This document shows positions 1 to 9,954 of a stretch of 64,000 bases of DNA, piece after piece. Numbering within the stretch: position 1 is the stretch's first letter; each line of letters opens with the position of its first letter. A program made the position numbers and the translations under genes. The notes under the pieces were generated by a model. The model was not told the origin of the DNA. It made no database searches and worked only from the letters and a program-made list of their open reading frames with translations. Origin of the DNA: Candidimonas nitroreducens. Its GTDB lineage: Bacteria > Pseudomonadota > Gammaproteobacteria > Burkholderiales > Burkholderiaceae_B. Where the stretch lies: assembly GCF_002209565.1 (NCBI RefSeq), contig NZ_NJIH01000002.1, positions 186,001 through 250,000 of the forward strand, given 5' to 3'.

Positions 1-1816
1 AGGGGTTGGGCTTGCCCGGCACGGCCTTCTGGATATACAGCACGGAATAGCCCTGGGGCGTCTTGACGCCCTTGAACTGAGGCAGGTCTTTGCCGGGCAC
101 GGCCAGGGCCGCGTCCAGCACCTGCTTGTCCAGGCCCTGGGCATCGATGCGGCTGACCGTCAGCGTGGCACCGAAGCCCGTGGGAGCCTGGGCCGGCGCC
201 TGCTTGCCGTAGGAAGCCAGGGCCGCCTGGCCGGCCTGCTCGGCAGCGGCCTGTGCGCGCTCGGCGACGAGCCGGTGGCGGATGAGTTCCGACACCTTGC
301 CCAGTTCCGGCACCTGGGCCGGAGTCAGCTTGGCAATCCGCACCACGACCATGGTGTCGGACGAGATTTCTATGACCCCGGAATTCTGCTTGTCGGTCAG
401 CACCTGGCTGGAGAACAGCGCCCGCCGCACGCGCGCGTCATCCAGCAAGGAAGCGTCGGGGCTGGCCGAAGCCGCCGCTGGCCCCACTTCTACCGCGGGC
501 AGCAGCCGGTCGCGGGCGATGCCGTCGGCCGTACGGATCTTCATGCCCAGCGCATCGGCGGCCGGCTGCAGGCTGGAGGCATTGTCGTAGACCAGGCTGG
601 TGAGCTTGGTGGCCATGTCGGCGAAGCGATCCGCGCCGAGCTGGCGCCGCACTTCGCTCTCGACCTTGGCGCGCGCCTGTTCGAAGGTTTCGGTCTGCTG
701 CGGCTGCACGTCTTCGGCCAGGAAGATGTGATAGCCGCCGGGGCCGTCGACCACGCCCGAGACCTCGCCCTTCTTGAGCGCGAATACGGCCTGCTCGAGC
801 TTCGCCGGCCACGAGCCCTTGGTGATCCAGCCCAGGTCGCCGCCTTTGGAGGCGGTGCCGGCGTCTTGCGACTGCTTGCGGGCGATTTCCGCGAAGCGGC
901 TCGTGTCGGCGTGCACTTCCTTGGAGATTTTCTCGGCCTGCCCGAGCGCGGTATGGCGCTGCGCTTCGGTGGCGCCTACCGGCACCTCGACCAGGATATG
1001 GCTGAGCCGAACCCGCGCCGGCGTGACGAAGCGCTTCTTGTTCTGCTCGTAGTATTTCTTCAAGTCGTCAGTGCTGACGGCCGGCAGCCCCTGCATGGCG
1101 GCGGCCTCGTTGAGCAGCAGGTACTGGGCGCTGACCTGTTCCGGCAGCTTCAGCTTCTGCTTGTTGTGCTCGTACCAGTCCTTGATGTCCTGGTCGCTGA
1201 CTTTGACATCTTTGGCGTAGTCGGTGGCCGCGTAGGCATGCACGCTCAGCACGCGCTCGTCGGTCAGCGCCTGCTCGAGCGAGGTGGCCACGGGCTTGGG
1301 CACGCTGGCCGTCATGGCCACCGGGCCGAGCACGCGATCGATGGCCATCTCGGCGCGCCGGCCTTGTTCGAATTCCTTGCTGGTGGCGCCGATGGACTTC
1401 AGCACCTCGTTGTAGCGCTCGGCGGAAAACTGGCCGTTGACCTGCAACTGAGGGATGGAGGCGATGGCTTGCCTGAGCACGGCGTCGGAAACGCTGAAAT
1501 GGTTCTGGCTGGCGGTTTCCACCAGCACACGGCGGTCGACCAGCGTATCGAGCAGCGCCTTGCGCGCGGCGGGATTGTCCAGCGAACTGGGATCGAAGCC
1601 CGACGGGTTGGCCTGCTGCAGCTGCTGCAGCTGATTGCGCCGCGCCTGGTCGAAGTCTTGCATGGTGACCGCCGAGCCATCGACCTTGACCAGGTCGTGG
1701 TTGCCCGATACATACGTGGTATAGCCGCTGATACCGATCAGGCCGAACGACGGCACAATCAGCACCAGCAGAATGAGCTGCATCAGGCGCTGATGCGTGC
1801 GGATGAATTCAAACAT
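1..1816 (-). CDS. ppiD: Periplasmic folding factor PpiD (partial, 3' end off window)
   Basis: Membrane-anchored parvulin-like chaperone that assists proteins emerging from the Sec translocon into the periplasm. The ATG at base 1816 opens MFEFIRTHQRLMQ, followed by one hydrophobic segment (about residues 13-30) that anchors the protein in the inner membrane. A SurA-like helical N domain follows, then a parvulin domain at about residues 268-370 (RLSHILVEV, GGDLGWITKGSW, GPGGYHIFLAED). About 605 codons are visible and the C-terminus runs off the left edge, so only a short tail is missing if the length is typical. A minus-strand terminator lies just upstream. The usual upstream hupB or tRNA neighbours are absent. 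Family assignment is secure. Confidence 0.93.
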   Translation of the reverse strand, partial: MFEFIRTHQRLMQLILLVLIVPSFGLIGISGYTTYVSGNHDLVKVDGSAVTMQDFDQARRNQLQQLQQANPSGFDPSSLDNPAARKALLDTLVDRRVLVETASQNHFSVSDAVLRQAIASIPQLQVNGQFSAERYNEVLKSIGATSKEFEQGRRAEMAIDRVLGPVAMTASVPKPVATSLEQALTDERVLSVHAYAATDYAKDVKVSDQDIKDWYEHNKQKLKLPEQVSAQYLLLNEAAAMQGLPAVSTDDLKKYYEQNKKRFVTPARVRLSHILVEVPVGATEAQRHTALGQAEKISKEVHADTSRFAEIARKQSQDAGTASKGGDLGWITKGSWPAKLEQAVFALKKGEVSGVVDGPGGYHIFLAEDVQPQQTETFEQARAKVESEVRRQLGADRFADMATKLTSLVYDNASSLQPAADALGMKIRTADGIARDRLLPAVEVGPAAASASPDASLLDDARVRRALFSSQVLTDKQNSGVIEISSDTMVVVRIAKLTPAQVPELGKVSELIRHRLVAERAQAAAEQAGQAALASYGKQAPAQAPTGFGATLTVSRIDAQGLDKQVLDAALAVPGKDLPQFKGVKTPQGYSVLYIQKAVPGKPNP

Positions 1817-1870
1817 GAATGACTCGCTGTCTCGCCCCCCGGATCAGCCGGGGAGTGACGATTTATACCA

Positions 1871-1907
1871 AAAATACAGCGCCGGCGCGCAACGCCGGGC
1901 GCTGTAT
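1871..1907 (-). terminator. Intrinsic terminator upstream of ppiD
   Basis: ATACAGCGCC pairs with GGCGCTGTAT across a GC core (one bulged C) and loop CGCAA, giving a stem of about 14 bp. Read on the minus strand it is followed by TTTTTGG, as in an intrinsic terminator. No minus-strand gene ends here: the next gene upstream is rlmJ on the plus strand. It may insulate ppiD from antisense transcription or be left from a lost gene. Confidence 0.6.
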
Positions 1908-2092
1908 CTAAAATTTTCCTGAAGTTTACCATCCGTCCCCGCGCCGCCTGCCTGTATGCTATCGCTTTGCGCGTCCGCGCAGCGCAGCCCGCGCACGGAC
2001 GTATTCCGCGCCCGGATCGAAGACGCACCGCCCTGCCCGCCATTGCGGCTGGCAGCGGCGCCGCGCCCGCCGGGCCGCTGCCGGAGCCCTTT

Positions 2093-2983
2093 TTGTTCAG
2101 CTATCGACACGCCTTTCACGCAGGCAATCACGCCGACGTGCTCAAGCACGCCGTCTTCGTCCATATCCTGCGCCACTTGAATCTCAAGCCCGCACCCTAC
2201 TGGGTCGTGGACACTCACGCCGGCGCCGGAGTGTACGACCTGGCCAGCGACTGGGCGGTGAAGAACGGCGAATTCGCCGACGGCCTGGATCGCCTGCTCG
2301 ACGGCGAGCCCGTGCCGCCCCTGATCGAAGACTATCTGGACGAAGTGCAGCGCTGCAATGCCGACGGCATCGCCAATTTCTACCCCGGCTCGCCGTGGCT
2401 GGCCCTGCACAGCCTGCGCGAGCGCGATCGCCTGCGGCTGTTCGAGCAGCATCCCTCGGAGGCGGACGTGCTCAGGCGCAACCTGCGCAGCCAGGGCCGC
2501 CCGGCGCAGCGCCAGGTCACGGTCTACGAGGCCGACGGGTTCGAGGGCCTGAAGGCCTTGCTGCCGCCGCCGACGCGGCGCGGCGTGGTGCTGATCGACC
2601 CCTCGTACGAAGACAAGACTGATTACCGCCGCACCCTGAACGCGCTGCGCGAGGGCCTGAAGCGCTTTGCCACGGGCTGTTATGCGGTCTGGTATCCGCT
2701 GGTGCCGCGCCGCGAGCCGCAGGAGCTGGCTCGCTCGCTGGAACACCTGGGCTGCGGCGACTGGCTGCATGCCACGCTCACGGTGCGCAAGCCGGCGGCC
2801 GACGGCCATGGCCTGCACGGCAGCGGCATGTTCGTGGTCAATCCGCCCTGGACGCTGCATGCGCAGCTGCAGCAGGCCCTGCCATGGCTGCGCGACAAGC
2901 TGGCGCTGGACGAACGCGCCGCCTGGACGCTGACCGGCAGCCAGGACGCCGCGGCGCAGGCCGGCATGACCGGCCGGCGTTAG
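2093..2983 (+). CDS. rlmJ: 23S rRNA (adenine(2030)-N6)-methyltransferase RlmJ
   Basis: SAM-dependent methyltransferase that modifies A2030 of 23S rRNA. The start is chosen at TTG 2093, because the protein then opens MFSYRHAFHAGNHADVLKH exactly as the family does and a GGAG lies 6 nt upstream (2083-2086). The longer ATG-started frame from 1967 adds an Arg/Pro/Ala-rich stretch unlike the family. The SAM-binding loop DTHAGAGVYDL and the catalytic motif LIDPSYEDKTDY (usually DPPYE) are visible. The 296 residues compare with about 280 in the E. coli protein. It lies on the opposite strand to its ppiD and rluF neighbours. Confidence 0.9.
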   Translation: MFSYRHAFHAGNHADVLKHAVFVHILRHLNLKPAPYWVVDTHAGAGVYDLASDWAVKNGEFADGLDRLLDGEPVPPLIEDYLDEVQRCNADGIANFYPGSPWLALHSLRERDRLRLFEQHPSEADVLRRNLRSQGRPAQRQVTVYEADGFEGLKALLPPPTRRGVVLIDPSYEDKTDYRRTLNALREGLKRFATGCYAVWYPLVPRREPQELARSLEHLGCGDWLHATLTVRKPAADGHGLHGSGMFVVNPPWTLHAQLQQALPWLRDKLALDERAAWTLTGSQDAAAQAGMTGRR

Positions 2984-3117
2984 CGCCCCGCCTGCGGTGA
3001 ATCGCGGCGGCGCCATTCCATTTCTGAACCGACGCGGAACGCGAAAGCGAAGCGCAGGCAGCGCGACCCGTACGGCAAGCGAAGCTGCCTCAGTGCACGA
3101 TTGATCCAGCAAGGGAA

Positions 3118-3852
3118 TCAGGCGAAGCGTTCACCTTTCCTGAGATAGCGCCACTGCCCCTGCGGCAGGTCGCCCAGCGCCACTTTGCCCATCCGCACCC
3201 GCTTCAAGCCGACCACCTTCAAGCCCACCAGCTCGCACATGCGGCGGATCTGCCGCTTCTTGCCCTCATGCAGCACGAAGCGCAACTGGTCGCGATTGAG
3301 CCATTCCACCTGCGCCCGGCGCAGGGGCTTGCCGTCGAGCTCGAGACCGTGATTGAGCAGCGCCAGCCCGTCGGACGCGATGCGGCCCTGCACCCGCACC
3401 AGGTACTCTTTGTCGACCTCGGAATCGTCGCCGATCAACTGGCGCGCCACACGGCCGTCCTGGGTCAGCACCAGCAGGCCCTGGGAATCGATGTCGAGGC
3501 GGCCGGCCGGCGCCAGCCCGCGCAGATGCGACGGGTCGAAGCGCAGCGGCGCGCGGTCGCCGCGGTAGCGGCTGGCAGCCTGGATCAGCGACACTGCCGG
3601 CCGATAGCCTTTTTCCGCCTGGGCCGAGACATAGCCCACGGGCTTGTTCAGCAAAATGGTGACGCGCGCGGTCTGGCGCTGCAGGGCCGGGCGTTCGAGG
3701 GTGATCTGCTGGTCGGGGTAGGCCTTGCTGCCCAGCTCCGCAACCACCACGCCGTCGACCCGCACCCAGCCCCGTTCTATATAGCTGTCGGCCTCGCGCC
3801 GCGAACACAGGCCGCGCTCGGCCATCAGCTTCGAGATTCTGGTCTTTTCCAT
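3118..3852 (-). CDS. rluF: 23S rRNA pseudouridine synthase, RluF/RsuA family
   Basis: Isomerises uridine to pseudouridine in rRNA. Of 244 residues, an N-terminal S4 RNA-binding domain (about 1-60, [18 protein letters not shown]) is followed by the RsuA-type catalytic domain with [14 protein letters not shown], in which D120 is the catalytic aspartate. The [14 protein letters not shown] motif near the C-terminus is typical of the RluB/RluE/RluF/RsuA group. The [22 protein letters not shown] arrangement fits RluF best, but the exact target uridine cannot be settled by reading. ATG 3852 places the S4 domain at the usual N-terminal position. Divergent from ubiC with a 27-bp gap. Confidence 0.85.
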   Translation of the reverse strand: MEKTRISKLMAERGLCSRREADSYIERGWVRVDGVVVAELGSKAYPDQQITLERPALQRQTARVTILLNKPVGYVSAQAEKGYRPAVSLIQAASRYRGDRAPLRFDPSHLRGLAPAGRLDIDSQGLLVLTQDGRVARQLIGDDSEVDKEYLVRVQGRIASDGLALLNHGLELDGKPLRRAQVEWLNRDQLRFVLHEGKKRQIRRMCELVGLKVVGLKRVRMGKVALGDLPQGQWRYLRKGERFA

Positions 3853-3879
3853 GAGCGCGATTGTAAGAGTTTGGCGATA

Positions 3880-4512
3880 ATGGCGTTCATGAGCACTCCA
3901 TCCGACCGCCGTGCGGGCTGGCTCGCCGGCACGGCCCCGGCGCTCGGCCGCGAGCACCAGTACTGGCTGACTCGCCCCGGCGCCCTCACCGCCGGCCTGC
4001 AGCGCCTCGGACGCGTGCGGCTACGCGTGCTGCGCGAGCGAGCCGAAGGCCTGTGCCGCAATGAAGCCTGGATGCTCGGCCTGGCGCCGCGTTCTCCGAT
4101 CTGGGCGCGCGAAATCGTCATGAGCATAAACGGCGTGGACAGCGTACTGGCGCGCAGCGTGACGCCGCTGGCGGCCTCGCACGCGTGGTGGCAAGGCATG
4201 CGGCGCCTGCGCAGCCGGCCCTTGGCCGACATGCTGTATGCCGATCCCCGCATCAGCCGCTCGCCTTTCTATACCCGTCGCCTCGACCGCTGGCAGCCCC
4301 TGTACCGGGCGCTGCGCGCCGGGCTGCCCGAGGCCGCATGCGCAGCGCCGGCGCTGCTGGCGCGCTGCTCGGTGTTCCGGCGCGGCGGACAGCCCCTATC
4401 GGTCGCAGAATGCTTCCTGCCCGGTTTCTGGCGCCTGGCCGCGGCATACCAACCAGCCGGAGCAAACGAGCGCCGCCACGGCCCGCCATTCCCCGCAACG
4501 CACCAGGCATGA
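3880..4512 (+). CDS. ubiC: Chorismate--pyruvate lyase UbiC
   Basis: Converts chorismate to 4-hydroxybenzoate and pyruvate, the entry step of ubiquinone synthesis, in the cytoplasm. The 210-residue product has the family landmarks: [20 protein letters not shown], whose Arg binds the product, and AECFLPGFW with the conserved Glu (E155 in E. coli). Start ATG 3880 (MAFMSTPS) has a weak AAGAG upstream. ATG 3889, three codons later, is equally possible. The sequence is Arg/Ala-rich and divergent, as is usual for betaproteobacterial UbiC. It is followed 58 bp later by an MFS gene that need not be functionally linked. Confidence 0.82.
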   Translation: MAFMSTPSDRRAGWLAGTAPALGREHQYWLTRPGALTAGLQRLGRVRLRVLRERAEGLCRNEAWMLGLAPRSPIWAREIVMSINGVDSVLARSVTPLAASHAWWQGMRRLRSRPLADMLYADPRISRSPFYTRRLDRWQPLYRALRAGLPEAACAAPALLARCSVFRRGGQPLSVAECFLPGFWRLAAAYQPAGANERRHGPPFPATHQA

Positions 4513-4570
4513 ATCCCAGGCAAGACTGGCGCGCAGCTCATCGAGCTCCCTTACCCTTTCCCTACCAGAC

Positions 4571-5800
4571 ATGACCTCACCCGACAATGTCGCCTTCGCC
4601 GCCGCGCCCGCCCCCGCCTCGCGGCGCAACGCCATCACGCTGTCGTGCCTGCAGGCCCTGGGCGGCGCCAGCCCGGCCATCGTCATCGCCTTGGGCGGCC
4701 TGGCCGGGCAGCAGCTTGCCAGCCGTCCGGAACTGGCCACGGTGCCGATCACCGCCTACAGCCTGGGGCTGGCCTTCGGCACTATCCCGGCGGCCCTGGT
4801 CATGCGGCGGCTGGGCCGGCGCTACGGCTATGTCATCGGCGCGCTGCTGGGCATGGCCGCCGGGCTGATCTCGGCCGGCGGCATCTACCTGCAGGCCTTT
4901 GCACTGCTGTGCCTGGGCACCCTGTTCGCCGGGCTGTACTCGGCTTACGTCCAGAGCTACCGCTTCGCCGCGGCCGACGCCGCCGCGCCGCAATTCCGCA
5001 CCCGCGCCATTGCCTGGGTGATGGTAGGCGGGCTGTTCGGCGCCATCATCGCCGCACAGACCATCATCCACACGCGCAACATTTGGCCCGCCGTGCCCTA
5101 CGCTGCCGCATTCATCGCCCAGGCCTGTATCGCGCTACTGGCCCTGCCGCTGGTGCTGAGCCTGCGCATCGCGCCTCCCGCCGCGGCACAGCAGGCCCGC
5201 GGCGGCCGCAAGCTGGCGGAAATCGCGCGCACGCCGCGCTTCATCGTCGCAGTGCTTGCCGGCGTGATTTCCTACGCCCTTATGAACTTCCTCATGACGG
5301 CTACGCCGCTGGCCATGGTGGGCTGCGGCCACACGGTCAGCGACGCGACCCTGGGCATCCAGTGGCACATTCTGGCCATGTACGGGCCAAGTTTCTTCAC
5401 CGGCCGGCTGATCGAGCGCTACGGTAAGATCGCCATCACCATCACCGGCGTGGCGCTGATAGGCGTGGCCTGCAGCGTGGCCTTGTCGGGGCTGGACATC
5501 GCGCACTTCTGGGGCACGCTGATCATATTGGGCCTGGGCTGGAATTTCGGCTTCATCGGCGCGACGTCCATGGTCACCGATTGCTATCGGCCCGAGGAAA
5601 AGAGCCGGGTGCAGGCGCTGAACGATTTCCTGGTGTTCGGCAGCGTGGCCATCGCCTCTTTTTCGTCCGGGCAGGTCATGGCGCGCGGCGGCTGGCAGAC
5701 CGTGAACCTGATCGTCTACCCGTTCGTGGCCGTCGTGCTGCTGGCGCTGGCCTGGCTGTGGCTGCGCGAGCGACGCGGCGGCAGCGGCCTGCCGGCCTGA
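4571..5800 (+). CDS. MFS transporter (12 TM, YfcJ/tetracycline-like class)
   Basis: Inner-membrane major facilitator of 409 residues. The N-terminus is cytoplasmic and followed by about 12 hydrophobic segments. The MFS signature between helices 2 and 3 is visible as MRRLGRRYGYVIGALLG, and its relaxed second-half copy as GRLIERYGKIAITITG. The substrate cannot be read from the sequence. The start at ATG 4571 is the first Met before the first helix region. Co-directional with ubiC and convergent with gltL (55-bp gap). Confidence 0.8.
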   Translation: MTSPDNVAFAAAPAPASRRNAITLSCLQALGGASPAIVIALGGLAGQQLASRPELATVPITAYSLGLAFGTIPAALVMRRLGRRYGYVIGALLGMAAGLISAGGIYLQAFALLCLGTLFAGLYSAYVQSYRFAAADAAAPQFRTRAIAWVMVGGLFGAIIAAQTIIHTRNIWPAVPYAAAFIAQACIALLALPLVLSLRIAPPAAAQQARGGRKLAEIARTPRFIVAVLAGVISYALMNFLMTATPLAMVGCGHTVSDATLGIQWHILAMYGPSFFTGRLIERYGKIAITITGVALIGVACSVALSGLDIAHFWGTLIILGLGWNFGFIGATSMVTDCYRPEEKSRVQALNDFLVFGSVAIASFSSGQVMARGGWQTVNLIVYPFVAVVLLALAWLWLRERRGGSGLPA

Positions 5801-5855
5801 GCCAGGCCTGGGGAACAAGCCCCCCGACGCGCCGGCGCCACCCGGCGATACGGCT

Positions 5856-6596
<741 letters not shown>

Positions 6597-6606
6597 CCTG
6601 CTTTCC

Positions 6607-7293
6607 TCAACGTATGATCGTCATGCGGCGCTCCAGCGCCCTGACACTGAGCGATGCCACGTACGACATCACGAAATAAACCACGGCCGCGAAGATGAAC
6701 ATCTCGACCAGGCGGCCGTCGCGCTGGCCGACGTTGTTGGCCGCACCCAGGAAGTCGGTAAGCGACAGCACATAGACCAGCGAAGTGTCCTGGAACAGCA
6801 CGATCATCTGCGTGAGCAGCACCGGCGTCATGTTGCGGAAGGCCTGCGGCAGCACCACATGGCCCATGACCTGCCAGTAGTTCAGGCCCAGGGCGTAGCC
6901 GGCGCCTATCTGGCCGATCGACACCGACTGGATGCCGGCGCGCATGATTTCGCAGAAATAAGCGGCCTCGAACAAGGTGAAGGTGATGAGCGCCGAGGTG
7001 AAGCCGCCCACCGCCACCGGCCCGCCGGCATCGGTGATCCAGCCGACGAAGTACGGCACCAGGAAATAGAACCAGAAGATGATCAGGATGAAGGGCAGCG
7101 AACGCAGGAAATTGACATAGCCCGCGGCCACCGTGGACAGCAGCCAGTTGGACGACAGCCGCATCATGGCCAGCAAGGTGCCCAGAGCCACGGCCAGGAT
7201 AGTGGCCAGCACCGTCAGCTTGATGGTGAACACCATGCCTGTGCCTATGGTGTAGGGCAGCGTGCGCAGGACGATTTCGAAATTGAAATGCAT
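6607..7293 (-). CDS. gltK: Glutamate/aspartate ABC transporter permease GltK
   Basis: One of two inner-membrane permeases of the HisM/GltJ family, 228 residues. The N-terminal motif [20 protein letters not shown] is typical of GltK and helices are spread through the protein. The EAA-type loop that contacts the ATPase is visible as [26 protein letters not shown] ribosome-binding site lies about 6 nt before the ATG at 7293. It sits 9 bp downstream of gltJ and 10 bp upstream of gltL, so the three are co-transcribed. Confidence 0.93.
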   Translation of the reverse strand: MHFNFEIVLRTLPYTIGTGMVFTIKLTVLATILAVALGTLLAMMRLSSNWLLSTVAAGYVNFLRSLPFILIIFWFYFLVPYFVGWITDAGGPVAVGGFTSALITFTLFEAAYFCEIMRAGIQSVSIGQIGAGYALGLNYWQVMGHVVLPQAFRNMTPVLLTQMIVLFQDTSLVYVLSLTDFLGAANNVGQRDGRLVEMFIFAAVVYFVMSYVASLSVRALERRMTIIR

Positions 7294-7302
7294 GCTGTTC
7301 CC

Positions 7303-8043
7303 CTAGCGCTCGGCGCCGGCGAAGCCCGGCACGCTGAACCATTTCTCGATGGCCCGCATCAGGGTCACGACGACGGTATTGATGATGAAATACAGCAAGG
7401 TCGCCGCGGCGAAGGGTTCGAAGACCTGGAAGGAGAATTCCTGCATGGAGCGCGCCGCGCCGGTGATTTCCAGCAAGCCCACGGTGAAGGCCACCGAGGT
7501 GTTCTTGATGAGGTTGAGCGCTTCCGAGGTGAGCGGCGGCATGATGATGCGCGCGGTGATGGGCAGCAGTACGTAGCGGTACACCTGCGCGCGCCCCAGC
7601 CCCAGCGCCGTGGCGGCCATGGTCTGGCCGCGCGGGATCGAGCCTATGCCGGCGCGGATCTGCTCGGCCACGCGTATGGAAGTGAACAGGCCCAGGCAGA
7701 TCACCGCCGTCCAGTAAGTGCTGATGGTGGGGTCGGCCGATTTGATCCAGTCGCCCATCGCCTTGGGCACGACCTCGGGAACGACGAAGTACCACAGGAA
7801 CAGCTGCACCAGCAGCGGAATATTGCGGAAGAATTCGACATAGGCCGTGCCCAGTTTTCTGAGCCAGGCGATGTGCCCGGTGCGCAGCACGCCGATGATT
7901 ACGCCCATGATCAGGGCGATGACCCACGCCACGGCGGAAACCGATAGCGTCCAGCCTACCCCGCGCACCATGGTGTGCAGGTAGGTGCCCGAGCCGTCGG
8001 GCGACATGTCCCAGAAGATGGACCAGTTCCAGTGGTAATTCAT
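7303..8043 (-). CDS. gltJ: Glutamate/aspartate ABC transporter permease GltJ
   Basis: Second inner-membrane permease of the transporter, 246 residues starting MNYHWNWSIFWDM at 8043, a sequence typical of GltJ. The EAA-type loop AATALGLGRAQVYRYVLLP faces the ATPase GltL. A longer frame begins 11 codons earlier, but the MNYHWNW start matches the family. It is separated from gltI by 111 bp that hold a hairpin, consistent with less permease than binding protein being made. Confidence 0.93.
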   Translation of the reverse strand: MNYHWNWSIFWDMSPDGSGTYLHTMVRGVGWTLSVSAVAWVIALIMGVIIGVLRTGHIAWLRKLGTAYVEFFRNIPLLVQLFLWYFVVPEVVPKAMGDWIKSADPTISTYWTAVICLGLFTSIRVAEQIRAGIGSIPRGQTMAATALGLGRAQVYRYVLLPITARIIMPPLTSEALNLIKNTSVAFTVGLLEITGAARSMQEFSFQVFEPFAAATLLYFIINTVVVTLMRAIEKWFSVPGFAGAER

Positions 8044-8112
8044 GCATCCGTCCTGAGAGGCGCCCTGCCTGCGCAACTTTGGCGGGCGAGCACCCGGGAT
8101 TGGAATACGACA

Positions 8113-8131
8113 CAGCCCCTGTGAGGGGCTG
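8113..8131 (-). promoter_or_regulatory. Hairpin between gltI and gltJ (attenuator/stabiliser)
   Basis: CAGCCCCT and AGGGGCTG form a perfect 8-bp stem with loop GTG in the 111-bp space between gltI and gltJ. There is no U-run, so it is not a simple terminator. Intercistronic hairpins after a binding-protein gene commonly protect the upstream mRNA and lower downstream expression; that role is inferred here. Confidence 0.5.
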
Positions 8132-8154
8132 CACCGTACGTTGCGGGAAGACTG

Positions 8155-9051
8155 TTACTTATAGACGGCGGGGTCGGGCGAGTCGGTCGGATGGGCGATG
8201 ACCTTCTTGACCTCGGGCGTCATGGCCCAGTTCAGGTTGACGTTCTTGGGCGGCACCGGCTTGGTGAACCACTTGGCATAAAGCGTGTCGATCGTGCCGT
8301 CCTTCATCATGGCCTTGACGGCGTTGTCCACCGCGGTCTTGAATTCAGGATCGTTCTTGGGCTCGATCATGCCGTAGGGCTCGATGGTGTAGCCGTCTTT
8401 GCTGATCATCCATTCGCTGGGCTGGTGCGAGGTGGCAACCAGGCCGGCCAGCAGGATGTCGTCCATGAAGAAGGCCGCCGCACGGCCGCTTTGCACCGTC
8501 AGGAAGGCCTCGGGGTGGTCTTTGGCGGTGATGATGCGCATGCCCAGCTTCTGGTCGGAGTTGGCCTGTACCAGCCAGCGCAAGTTGCTGGTGCCGGACA
8601 CCGAAACCACCGTCTTGCCCTTGAAGTCGGACAGCTTGTTGACGTGCGAGGACTTGAGCGCGGTGAAGCGCGTGGCCGTGACGAAGGTGGTGGGAGCGAA
8701 GCTGACCTGCTTCTGGCGGTCGGCGTTGTTGGTGGCCGAGCCGCAGGAGATGTCGACCGTGCCGTTGGCCACCAGCGGAATGCGGGTGGACGAGGTGACG
8801 GGAACCAGCTTGATGGTAAGCGGCCGTTTCAGGTCTTTGGACAGCGCGTCGACGATGCCATGGCAGATGTCCATGGAATAGCCGATGGGCTTCTGGTGAT
8901 CGTCCAGGTACGAAAAGGGAATGGATGCATCGCGATAGCCGAGGGTTACGACGCCGGTCGACTTGATTTTGTCCATGCGACTGGCCGCCTGGGCGGAGGC
9001 CATTCCGACAAAGCCGACTGCGGCAGCCAGTACTAGGGGCATCAACTTCAT
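8155..9051 (-). CDS. gltI: Glutamate/aspartate periplasmic binding protein GltI
   Basis: Periplasmic solute-binding protein (SBP_bac_3 family), 298 residues, that delivers acidic amino acids to GltJK. The signal peptide MKLMPLVLAAAVGFVGMASA ends near residue 22 (AQA). The mature part starts SRMDKIKSTGVVTLGYRDASI and carries GYSMDICHGIVDAL and DISCGSATNN, as in GltI. ATG 9051 is fixed by AGGAGA 7 nt upstream on the minus strand; the longer frame is rejected because it buries the signal peptide. First gene of the operon. Confidence 0.93.
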   Translation of the reverse strand: MKLMPLVLAAAVGFVGMASAQAASRMDKIKSTGVVTLGYRDASIPFSYLDDHQKPIGYSMDICHGIVDALSKDLKRPLTIKLVPVTSSTRIPLVANGTVDISCGSATNNADRQKQVSFAPTTFVTATRFTALKSSHVNKLSDFKGKTVVSVSGTSNLRWLVQANSDQKLGMRIITAKDHPEAFLTVQSGRAAAFFMDDILLAGLVATSHQPSEWMISKDGYTIEPYGMIEPKNDPEFKTAVDNAVKAMMKDGTIDTLYAKWFTKPVPPKNVNLNWAMTPEVKKVIAHPTDSPDPAVYK

Positions 9052-9194
9052 GAGATTTCTCCTTTTGGGGCGCTGAAAAGCATACATGCGGAGCGCCGGC
9101 CGCGTAATGGCCGATACCGGCCACGTATACACATTGTCTCCTGTTAAGCCGGCCGCGCAAAAGGGGAATTTACGCGGCTCGCCTGGTAATTCTA

Positions 9195-9222
9195 ACTGTA
9201 ACAGCACAGGAATTTTCTGCAA
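9195..9222 (-). promoter_or_regulatory. Putative sigma70 promoter of gltI
   Basis: On the minus strand TTGCAG (9222-9217) is separated by 16 bp from TACAGT (9200-9195), about 145 bp before the gltI start, in an AT-richer patch. The match is moderate (4 of 6 in each box), so this is a candidate only. Confidence 0.3.
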
Positions 9223-9373
9223 CATCCACAATATGCACGATAACCCTGTCGTTTTCCTTAGTGAAATACCCTAATTGTCGATGGCGCCAATTTGCAATTC
9301 CCCCCTCTACCCGTAGGCGTGCACGGGCCGGGACGCCGGCCTCGGCCGGTGGCGGGATTGTCTTTGTGGGGCG

Positions 9374-9403
9374 CAAAAAAGTACGCCCCGTAAAAACGGG
9401 GCG
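9374..9403 (-). terminator. Intrinsic terminator of nadE-glnB
   Basis: On the minus strand CGCCCCG pairs with CGGGGCG (7 bp, loop TTTTTA), and the U-tract TTTTTT follows after GTAC-side bases at 9375-9380. It lies about 105 nt after the glnB stop and before gltI, and is a good rho-independent terminator. Confidence 0.75.
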
Positions 9404-9507
9404 CGGGGTGGCGGGCTGCGCGGGCGTCCAGGCGTCCTGAGCGAGCCTCGGACGCGTGCCGGCGCGCCGCCCCAATGGGGTGGCGCGGCCCGCAAAGGAC
9501 ACGGGCC

Positions 9508-9954
<447 letters not shown>

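Larger units (their letters stand above)
9052..9507. other. 456-bp intergenic region gltI-glnB
   Basis: No gene is supported here. The region holds the likely gltI promoter (about 9195-9222), a glnB terminator (9374-9403), and otherwise GC-rich sequence without recognisable coding signal. Open frames crossing it are antisense shadows. Confidence 0.6.

Noticed and set aside
275-1822. Plus-strand open frame of 515 codons over ppiD
   Set aside because: It is antisense to a clear PpiD protein, rich in Arg/Gly/His/Gln, with no family features. Caused by high GC.
1844-3112. Minus-strand open frame of 422 codons over rlmJ
   Set aside because: Shadow of rlmJ with biased composition; no domain seen.
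9282-9295. Sigma54-like TGGCGC...TTGC near gltI
   Set aside because: The GG-GC distance is one base short of the required spacing and it points away from gltI.
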